From assembly GCA_030642645.1 (NCBI GenBank), contig DAOWNJ010000041.1:1-7722 (forward strand): a stretch of 7,722 nucleotides of DNA, in the 5' to 3' direction. This DNA comes from Dehalococcoidia bacterium. GTDB taxonomy: Bacteria > Chloroflexota > Dehalococcoidia > E44-bin15 > DAOWNJ01. The stretch's first letter is position 1, and each line of letters opens with the position of its first letter. The notes beneath the pieces are model-generated. The model saw nothing but the letters and a program-made list of their open reading frames with translations, searched no databases and was not told where the DNA came from. Both the position numbers and the translations under genes were made by a program. Shown one piece after another: positions 1 through 5,664 of this stretch.

Positions 1-1614
1 GCATCTGTGGTCAAGGAGCTTATCGAGAACTCCCTCGATGCGGCTGCAACACAGATTACGGTCGAGGCTCGAAGCGGTGGCCTCGGCCTGATTAGAGTAG
101 CTGATAATGGGGTGGGGATAGGGTGTGGGGAGCTCGAGAAGGCATTTGAGAGGTATGCTACAAGCAAAGTCTCCTCCCTGTCCGACCTTGATAGCATCAG
201 AAGCCTCGGATTCAGGGGGGAGGCGCTTCCCTCAATCGCCGCTGTGGCTGGGGTGGAGACCATCTCCTGTGCCGGCAGTGAGCTAGCAGGATGCTACCTC
301 AGATTGAAAAATGGCCAGGTAATTGAAAAGGGCACAAGGGGCTCTCCCCAGGGGACAACGGTCACGGTCCGAGACCTGTTCAGGGATTTCCCCGCCCGAC
401 TCAAATTCCTCAAGTCATCCTCCACTGAGAACGGCCACATCAGCAATATGGTAAGCCAATACAGCCTGGCCTTCCCTGAGGTGAGGTTCACCCTAATCAT
501 AGATGGAAGGGTTGTCCTGAAGACACCAGGGAACGGGAGTCTCCGTGATGCCCTGGTCCAGGTATATGGCGTAGAGACCGCCCGGGCGATGCTCAAGGTG
601 ACCTCGCCTCAGGTCTCAGGCCTCATCAGTCCACCAGAGCTTTCCCGCTCGAGTCGCAGTTACCTTAGCTTCTTCGTCAATCGCCGCTGGGTTCAGAGCC
701 GGATTTTGAGCCGTGCCCTTGAGGAAGCATATCATGGGCTTCTCATGACCGGCAAGCACCCGATCACGACCATCAATCTCTCCCTTCCCTATGAGGATGT
801 GGATGTCAATGTCCACCCCGCAAAGAGCGAGGTGAGGTTTCGCCAGGAGCAGAGGGTCTTCACCCTCATCCACAATGCGGTGAGAATGGCTCTTATGGAG
901 CAGATGCCCGTGCCTATGCTCAGGTCTGAGCCGAGCCGAGAAACCCCTGTCTCGCTTCCCATTGAGCGGATGGAAGTAATAAGCATGCCAGAAGCTGAGG
1001 AACGCCTTGTTGAGCCTCCGCCTGGGGAATCCCCCCCACCCCGAATCCCCATCCTCAGGGTTCTGGGTCAGCTCTCAAACACCTATATCATCGCTGAGGG
1101 CCCCGATGGACTCTACCTTATCGACCAGCACGCCGCCCACGAGAGGGTCCTCTTTGAGAGGATCTGGCAGGGGAGGGCAGGGAGGGGAGTGGAGGTCCAG
1201 GGGCTCCTGGAGCCTATCACCATCGAGGTTACCGCAAGGCAGGGTGAGATTCTGAGGAGGCGGTGGGAAAGCCTCGCCGATTATGGCTTCGCCATTGAGC
1301 CCTTCGGTGAGAGGACATATCTGGTGCGCAGCGTTCCCTCGGTGCTTGGGGGTCATAATCTCACCCAAAAGGTTCTGGAGGTCATCGATTCCCTCGATGA
1401 AGGGGATGCCTCGCCAGACTGGGAGGAGAGGATCACCATCTCTTTAGCCTGTCACGGTGCAGTGAAGGCAGGGCAGCAGCTAAGCGATGCTGAGATGAAA
1501 GAGCTCGTTCGCCAGCTTGAACAAACATCATCACCACGCACCTGCCCTCACGGAAGGCCTACGATGGTCCACTTGAGCTCATGGCAGCTTGAGAAGGGGT
1601 TCGGCCGAAGATAG
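1..1614 (+). CDS. mutL: DNA mismatch repair protein MutL, 5'-truncated by the window edge
   Basis: MutL couples mismatch recognition by MutS to strand incision and removal. The reading frame is open from base 1, and the first visible residues (ASVVKELIENSLDA) normally lie about 27-30 residues into MutL, so only a short N-terminus is missing. The GTG at base 7 is internal, not a start. GHKL ATPase motifs are all present: ENSLDAAA (bases 25-48, catalytic Glu and Mg-binding Asn), DNGVGI (103-120), ATSK (157-168), FRGEAL (211-228), then VDVNVHPAKSEVRF (799-840) closing the N-terminal half. A short Pro/Glu-rich linker of about 45 residues (roughly 905-1040) follows. The C-terminal half has the metal-binding endonuclease motif DQHAAHERVLFE (1123-1158, fits DQHA-x2-E-x4-E), ACHGAVKAG (from 1447) and CPHGRPT (1543-1563). 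It is therefore predicted to be a nicking MutL, unlike E. coli MutL. Its stop lies 4 nt from the acsE stop on the other strand. Expected full length is about 565 residues, slightly short for the family because of the linker. Confidence 0.97.
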   Translation, partial: ASVVKELIENSLDAAATQITVEARSGGLGLIRVADNGVGIGCGELEKAFERYATSKVSSLSDLDSIRSLGFRGEALPSIAAVAGVETISCAGSELAGCYLRLKNGQVIEKGTRGSPQGTTVTVRDLFRDFPARLKFLKSSSTENGHISNMVSQYSLAFPEVRFTLIIDGRVVLKTPGNGSLRDALVQVYGVETARAMLKVTSPQVSGLISPPELSRSSRSYLSFFVNRRWVQSRILSRALEEAYHGLLMTGKHPITTINLSLPYEDVDVNVHPAKSEVRFRQEQRVFTLIHNAVRMALMEQMPVPMLRSEPSRETPVSLPIERMEVISMPEAEERLVEPPPGESPPPRIPILRVLGQLSNTYIIAEGPDGLYLIDQHAAHERVLFERIWQGRAGRGVEVQGLLEPITIEVTARQGEILRRRWESLADYGFAIEPFGERTYLVRSVPSVLGGHNLTQKVLEVIDSLDEGDASPDWEERITISLACHGAVKAGQQLSDAEMKELVRQLEQTSSPRTCPHGRPTMVHLSSWQLEKGFGRR

Positions 1615-1618
1615 GCCT

Positions 1619-2536
1619 CTAAAGTCCCAGATAGCTATGGGCGTAGATCGTCTTATTCTCCAGAACCCTGATGGTCTTTATGACATCGCTTTGCTCAGGG
1701 TCGCTCATATCGGCGATATGGGGGTCGAACTCCTCCTCTGATGCGTAGGAATCGTAGAGGGCGAGATAGAGCCTCCCCAGCGGTGTGGAATCGTCCCGAT
1801 TACCGATTATCCTTATCGCTTCCATAAGCTCACCATCAAACGGGTCGAGGATAGCTGAATCGAGCCCGGCGCCGAGCATCATGACCAGAAATACGCGGTT
1901 TAATATAGGTCGAGCTTGCCTTAGGGCTCCGTTTGAGATATTGGAGAGACCGCAGATGGTTTTGAGGGAGGGATCAAGCACCTCTTTACTGGCTCGGGTG
2001 GCCTTGATGACCTCAGGGGCATGCTCCTGGCAGCCATTAACCGTCATTACAAGTGGGTCGAAGTAGATGTTATCCAGGGGAACACCGTATTCCGCTGCTG
2101 ACGCAAGCTCATCGGCTGCGATCTCAATACGCGCATCAGCGGATACCGGCAGCCCGGTCTCGCGCATGGTGAGGGCAATGATGTTGGCATCATATCTGGC
2201 CGCCAGTGGCATCGCCTGAGCAAGTCGCTCGGGGGCAGCGGTGGTGCTGTTGATCATTGCCTTCCTCCTGCATAGCTTCAGTCCGGCCTCAATGGCAGCG
2301 GCATTTGTGGTGTCCAGAGATAAGGGGGCATCGGTTACCTCCTGGATGGTATCCACCATCCAGCCCATCACCTCAGGGCCAGTTTTCCTCTGAGGGCCGA
2401 TGTTGAGGTCGAGCATCTGAGCCCCACTCTCCACCTGGCCGAGTGCCATATCCCGAATAAATCCCTTATCCCTTTTCTCGATGGCCTCCCTCACCCCCCT
2501 GGAGATCACATGGATACATTCCCCGATGATGATCAT
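1619..2536 (-). CDS. acsE: Methyltetrahydrofolate:corrinoid iron-sulfur protein methyltransferase AcsE
   Basis: This cytoplasmic enzyme transfers the N5-methyl of methyl-tetrahydrofolate to Co(I) of the AcsC/AcsD corrinoid protein. The protein has 305 residues and is a pterin-binding TIM barrel. Residues known from the Moorella enzyme to bind or activate the substrate occur at the same numbers: Asp75 (LDTTN), Asn96 (INST), Asp160 (YFDPL) and Asn199 (GLSN). Two features differ from Moorella AcsE as I recall it (about 262 residues). The N-terminal loop reads GECIH instead of GERIN, and about 40 extra residues (roughly 245-285, with DDSTPLGRLYLALYDSY and an acidic stretch) precede the final LENKTIYAHSYL segment. 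The ATG start at 2536 is preceded by AAGGTGA (2541-2547). It is the last gene of the acs operon, 30 nt after cooC. The barrel and the neighbours make the assignment firm; other pterin methyltransferases (MtrH/MetH type) are less likely in this context. Confidence 0.93.
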   Translation of the reverse strand: MIIIGECIHVISRGVREAIEKRDKGFIRDMALGQVESGAQMLDLNIGPQRKTGPEVMGWMVDTIQEVTDAPLSLDTTNAAAIEAGLKLCRRKAMINSTTAAPERLAQAMPLAARYDANIIALTMRETGLPVSADARIEIAADELASAAEYGVPLDNIYFDPLVMTVNGCQEHAPEVIKATRASKEVLDPSLKTICGLSNISNGALRQARPILNRVFLVMMLGAGLDSAILDPFDGELMEAIRIIGNRDDSTPLGRLYLALYDSYASEEEFDPHIADMSDPEQSDVIKTIRVLENKTIYAHSYLGL

Positions 2537-2540
2537 GCTC

Positions 2541-2547
2541 TCACCTT
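2541..2547 (-). promoter_or_regulatory. Ribosome binding site of acsE
   Basis: AAGGTGA, complementary to the distal part of the 16S anti-Shine-Dalgarno, lies 4 nt before the ATG at 2536, inside the 30-nt cooC-acsE spacer. It is a somewhat weaker site than those of the upstream acs genes. Confidence 0.6.
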
Positions 2548-2566
2548 CTTTTTCGACCCTTGGATG

Positions 2567-3319
2567 CTACACCAGGCCCAGTCTCTCTGCTATCCCCAGA
2601 ACCCCCTTTCTAACGGGGGAGTCCTGAGGCAGCTCGCTCAGCGGTGCTCCCTTTATCTCCAGGTGGGATAGATCAGGGTCCTCAGGGAGCGTTCCGATAA
2701 GCTCAAGCCCATAACCCTCTATTGCCCTCTCAATCTCGGGTGGCAACTTGTCTAGGGCCCGATTCACCACCAAAGAGACCCTTCCTACATGGGAGCGTAG
2801 CTCCCCGATTAGCTCCTTCATCCGGGCAGCAGTGATGATGCCACGCATTGAGACATCAGAGGTGACCAGCAGTATATCCACATCCCTTATTGTCTGGCGG
2901 CTTATATGCTCCATCCCTGCCTCACAGTCGATGACCGTATACTCATAGTTTCCGGCGATCCGATCAATCGAGGCTCGAAGCATGTTGTTAGCAGCGCAGT
3001 AGCAGCCTGGACCCTCAGGCCTCCCCATGGCGAGGAGGTCAATCCTGGGTGATTCCACAAGCGACTGCTGTATTTTGAGCTCAAAGTAATCCTGCTTTGG
3101 TATCCCGGGGCTGAGCTTATCTCCGCTGGTCGCTATCTCCTCACGAACTGAGCCAATGGTATCACCCAATGGTAAGCCCAATGACATATGTAGGTTTGAG
3201 CTGGGGTCGCCATCGATAGCAAGCACTATTCCCCTCTGGGACAGTATCTGGATGAGAAGGGTGGCGATGGTTGTCTTCCCGGTGCCACCCTTGCCCGAAA
3301 TAACAATGGTCATGCTCAT
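2567..3319 (-). CDS. cooC: CooC/AcsF-family nickel-insertion ATPase (P-loop, SIMIBI/MinD-like)
   Basis: This is a 250-residue cytoplasmic ATPase of the family that loads nickel into CO dehydrogenase (CooC) or into the acetyl-CoA synthase A-cluster (AcsF). Visible motifs are a deviant Walker A, GKGGTGKTT (residues 9-17), with the signature lysine of MinD-like dimerising ATPases; DGDPSSNL (36-43); the metal-binding Cys-x-Cys CYC (Cys106, Cys108), followed by AANNMLR; and the switch II/Walker B segment DCEAGMEHISR (131-141). Length is normal for CooC. It sits directly between acsC and acsE with no CO dehydrogenase gene in view, so I infer that its client is AcsB (AcsF role). Sequence alone does not separate the two roles. 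The ATG at 3319 is chosen over the ATG two codons later (3313) because AAGGAG (3327-3332) lies 7 nt before it. That site overlaps the acsC stop codon, which suggests coupled translation. Confidence 0.92.
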   Translation of the reverse strand: MSMTIVISGKGGTGKTTIATLLIQILSQRGIVLAIDGDPSSNLHMSLGLPLGDTIGSVREEIATSGDKLSPGIPKQDYFELKIQQSLVESPRIDLLAMGRPEGPGCYCAANNMLRASIDRIAGNYEYTVIDCEAGMEHISRQTIRDVDILLVTSDVSMRGIITAARMKELIGELRSHVGRVSLVVNRALDKLPPEIERAIEGYGLELIGTLPEDPDLSHLEIKGAPLSELPQDSPVRKGVLGIAERLGLV

Positions 3320-3326
3320 CTTGTCT

Positions 3327-3332
3327 CTCCTT
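3327..3332 (-). promoter_or_regulatory. Ribosome binding site of cooC, overlapping the acsC stop
   Basis: The minus strand reads TAAGGAGAGACAAGATG. AAGGAG shares its first bases with the TAA stop of acsC and lies 7 nt before the ATG at 3319, a near-ideal spacing. It favours this ATG over the one two codons downstream. Confidence 0.8.
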
Positions 3333-4686
3333 AGCTAAGGTCACCCCGCCAGTTTCGCTTCAGATAACCGCCGATGTCCACCGCCTCCCGGGGACCCACC
3401 ATTATCCTCCAGTCAGGGAGCTCCTCCTCAAGCTCTCCCCTCAGGACAGCCACATGGCCCGGGATTATCAAACTTCGGTGAGAGATGCTGCTTGAGACGC
3501 TGAACTCCTTGAGCATCTTTACGATCTTCTCGGCATCGAATTTACCCGCCGCCCAGCTTGTAAGGACGGAGAGGCCCTCAGTATCGCAAACAAGGAGCCA
3601 TGAGGGGAACCCGCTCGATTCCAGCTCCCCCGCTATGGAGAAGTAGGTAAGGGAGAAGTTGGTAGTGACACATAGCGGGCTATCCTGCCTCGGACTCCCT
3701 ATGGTGTAGAGCCCTGGGGTCATCTGGATCGGCCTCTGGGGGTCGGTATATATATTAAGCCTTAGGGTGAGAAGGGGGTAGACTAGGGCAGGTGAGAAGT
3801 GGTCAAGCACGATTATACCGGCATATCTAGCCACCTGCTGCCCGGCCAGAAGGGCCTCCTCCTCAATGGTTTCGCTCCCCTCACCGGGGAAGGTGATGAT
3901 CGGGTAGCCCAGGAGGTTTCTCTTAAGTGCCAGGCGGCGAAGCTGCGTCAGGGTGGTGAGCGACTCAGCAAATCCCCTTGCCCCAGGGTCTAGGACAATG
4001 TCCTCAACTCCGGCCCCGGTCGCCCTCTCCACCAGCTCGGAAAGTCCTTCCAACCCACCAGGCCCATAGACAGCAAGAGGGCAGTGGTAGTTCAGGGAAA
4101 GCCCTACCATATCATCAAGGTTATCCCTGGTCGCAGCATATATAAGTGGTCTACCCTGACTTGCGACCTCAAGGGCTTTATTCATAGCTGTAGGGTTATT
4201 TGACATAATCACTAGGGGCATATCAGTTTTGGACCTGGCCAATTCGATACACCTTATGAAGGTGGTGCTATCCCCGGAAGTGTTCTCAATGGCAAATCCA
4301 TCCAGTCCGAGTTCAAGACCAACCCGCTCCACGCTATAGTTGGCCACCTGGTCGATAATCCCCAAAACGGTTTCAGGTGGCTCGGTATCCCTAATCCTCA
4401 CCATTATCCCGGGCTGGTGATAGAAGGTCTTCTCATGGCGGAACATCACCACCTCCCCCCCCACCTCAATAGGTCGCTCCGAACCTATAGTTATCAGGCG
4501 GATGGGGGGGCGGGCCTGGGCCTCAAGGGCCTGTCTTGCCTCCTCTGAGAGATAGGGGCACAGGGAGGGGTCAACTTCCCTCTGCGCCAGCTTGATGGCA
4601 AAGGCAAGACAGGTGGGGAAGCCGCACTCCCTGCAGTTTGTCTTCGGCAGATAATTCTTATATATCTCTATCCCTGTAAGCGCCAC
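3331..4686 (-). CDS. acsC: Corrinoid iron-sulfur protein large (gamma) subunit AcsC
   Basis: AcsC is the larger half of the CFeSP heterodimer that carries the methyl group on cobalt between AcsE and AcsB. Three parts are visible in 451 residues. The N-terminal [4Fe-4S] module has Cys18, Cys21, Cys26 and Cys43 (NCRECGFPTC ... LCPYLSEEAR), one residue later than in the Moorella protein; this cluster reductively reactivates Co(II). A TIM barrel follows (about 65-320; RHEKTFYHQPG at 83-93). The C-terminal Rossmann-like corrinoid-binding domain covers about 325-451 (GLYTIGSPRQDSPL, VTTNFSLTYF, IIPGHVAVLRGE). The start is GTG at 4686. It gives the family N-terminus MALTGIEIYK and has AAGGAGG (4691-4697) just upstream. 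An ATG two bases earlier (4688-4686) is out of frame. The gene begins 10 nt after the acsD stop, whose TGA runs into the ribosome binding site. Confidence 0.96.
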   Translation of the reverse strand: MALTGIEIYKNYLPKTNCRECGFPTCLAFAIKLAQREVDPSLCPYLSEEARQALEAQARPPIRLITIGSERPIEVGGEVVMFRHEKTFYHQPGIMVRIRDTEPPETVLGIIDQVANYSVERVGLELGLDGFAIENTSGDSTTFIRCIELARSKTDMPLVIMSNNPTAMNKALEVASQGRPLIYAATRDNLDDMVGLSLNYHCPLAVYGPGGLEGLSELVERATGAGVEDIVLDPGARGFAESLTTLTQLRRLALKRNLLGYPIITFPGEGSETIEEEALLAGQQVARYAGIIVLDHFSPALVYPLLTLRLNIYTDPQRPIQMTPGLYTIGSPRQDSPLCVTTNFSLTYFSIAGELESSGFPSWLLVCDTEGLSVLTSWAAGKFDAEKIVKMLKEFSVSSSISHRSLIIPGHVAVLRGELEEELPDWRIMVGPREAVDIGGYLKRNWRGDLS

Positions 4687-4690
4687 ATTG

Positions 4691-4697
4691 CCTCCTT
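4691..4697 (-). promoter_or_regulatory. Ribosome binding site of acsC, fused to the acsD stop
   Basis: The minus strand reads TGAAGGAGGCAATGTG. The acsD stop TGA runs into AAGGAGG, followed by CAAT and the GTG start of acsC. This arrangement fits translational coupling of the two CFeSP subunits. The ATG formed by the last base of the spacer region is out of frame. Confidence 0.8.
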
Positions 4698-5647
4698 CAA
4701 ACCCTGACCATAAGCTTCTCGATAGTCCCCTTTACAATCTCAACAGACCTTGGGTGTCTGAGGACGACGATGTCGGCCCCGGCCCCGAGGAGGGTGGTTG
4801 CAGTCATCTCCTCCCAGATGATGGAGCGCTCCAGATGGTCTCCCCACGATGGGGGTACCCCCTCAGTGAACCTCGCCTCCTTCTGTCGCCACACCTCATT
4901 GCCGACATCTGAGAGCATGGGCATTGCGGTCATGCTCTCCCCGCCGAGGGCAGCGAGCCTCAGCCTCTCCATCACTGAACAGGTATATTCAATTCCGTAT
5001 CCCAGTGCCCCTGTAGTGGGGTCCATTATGATGGTGTCGGGCTTCAGTCCAATGTCGCAGAGGAGGATATTGAGCTGCTTGGCAATGTTGATCTCAATCG
5101 GTGTCGAGGCGATGGCAATATGACCATTAGCCATGCAGGAAGCGGCGATGGTGCGATAGTTCTTCTCCACACAATTACCAAGCCCAATCCTCTGCCCTCT
5201 GGCAACCTCCGCCGCAGCCACAAGAACCTCGTTGTCCTTCTCCGTAACCTCAGGCCCCAGGACAATGATAGGGAGGTCGACCGCGGAAAGCACCCTGTCC
5301 ACTGATTCTCTGGCCTCACTGGCCCCGGTGTCCCCCTCCTCAGGGTGAGCACTCCTGAGGCGGAGGACGATGATGTCGGCACCAAACTCCACAGCTTTCT
5401 TTGCCCAGGTTTGAGGGTGGCGCAACGCTTCACCCCAGGCGGAGACAAGATGGGGGGGCCAATCGAGAGGCTCCCTGTCCTGTACCTCTATAGCTACCAC
5501 AGGCCTATTGGGAATGGAACCATCGAAATGAAGGAAGGGGAGGGTGCTCTCCCCTCCAATTTTAATCTCTCTCCTCCCGTTCCCACCAAGGGTAACCTCA
5601 TTTACCCTTCCGATCCACTTCTCTCTTGGTATCTCTAGTGGTGGCAT
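4697..5647 (-). CDS. acsD: Corrinoid iron-sulfur protein small (delta) subunit AcsD
   Basis: AcsD pairs with AcsC to form the corrinoid iron-sulfur protein; its TIM barrel helps hold the corrinoid at the subunit interface. The product is 316 residues, normal for the family. Conserved stretches include LPFLHFDGSIPNRPVVAIEVQD, WAKKAVEFGADIIVLRL, LGNCVEKNYRTIAASCM, INIAKQLNILL and MDPTTGALGYGIEYTCSVMERLRLAAL, all clearly matching bacterial AcsD. Start choice: a TTG four codons upstream (5659) opens the longest frame, but its bases form part of the Shine-Dalgarno GAGGAGG (5651-5657). The ATG at 5647 follows that site, and its product lines up with the Moorella N-terminus to within about one residue. 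The gene starts 17 nt after the acsB stop and ends 10 nt before acsC, so equimolar AcsC and AcsD are probably made from one transcript. Confidence 0.95.
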   Translation of the reverse strand: MPPLEIPREKWIGRVNEVTLGGNGRREIKIGGESTLPFLHFDGSIPNRPVVAIEVQDREPLDWPPHLVSAWGEALRHPQTWAKKAVEFGADIIVLRLRSAHPEEGDTGASEARESVDRVLSAVDLPIIVLGPEVTEKDNEVLVAAAEVARGQRIGLGNCVEKNYRTIAASCMANGHIAIASTPIEINIAKQLNILLCDIGLKPDTIIMDPTTGALGYGIEYTCSVMERLRLAALGGESMTAMPMLSDVGNEVWRQKEARFTEGVPPSWGDHLERSIIWEEMTATTLLGAGADIVVLRHPRSVEIVKGTIEKLMVRV

Positions 5648-5650
5648 TTC

Positions 5651-5657
5651 CCTCCTC
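5651..5657 (-). promoter_or_regulatory. Ribosome binding site of acsD (decides the start)
   Basis: On the minus strand the sequence reads TTGAGGAGGGAAATG. GAGGAGG is a near-perfect Shine-Dalgarno sequence 3 nt before the ATG at 5647. It includes part of the upstream in-frame TTG codon region, which rules that TTG out as the start. The spacing is short, so pairing may use the 5' part of the purine run. Confidence 0.8.
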
Positions 5658-5664
5658 AAAGCTT

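Noticed and set aside
7..9. GTG as the true start of mutL
   Set aside because: The frame is open upstream, and the two preceding codons (Ala-Ser) match the MutL consensus before VVKELIENS; the gene is cut by the window edge.
1600..1609. Perfect 10-base palindrome TTCGGCCGAA near the mutL end, possible terminator or operator
   Set aside because: It lies within coding sequence, has no loop-forming spacer and is not followed by a T-run on either strand.
3162..3344. 60-codon minus-strand frame spanning the acsC-cooC junction
   Set aside because: It is a +1 frame of the cooC start, with no separate ribosome binding site or conserved features.
5648..5659. TTG start for acsD, four codons upstream of the ATG
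   Set aside because: The codons TTG-AGG-AGG-GAA form the Shine-Dalgarno region itself, and the ATG start matches the family N-terminus.
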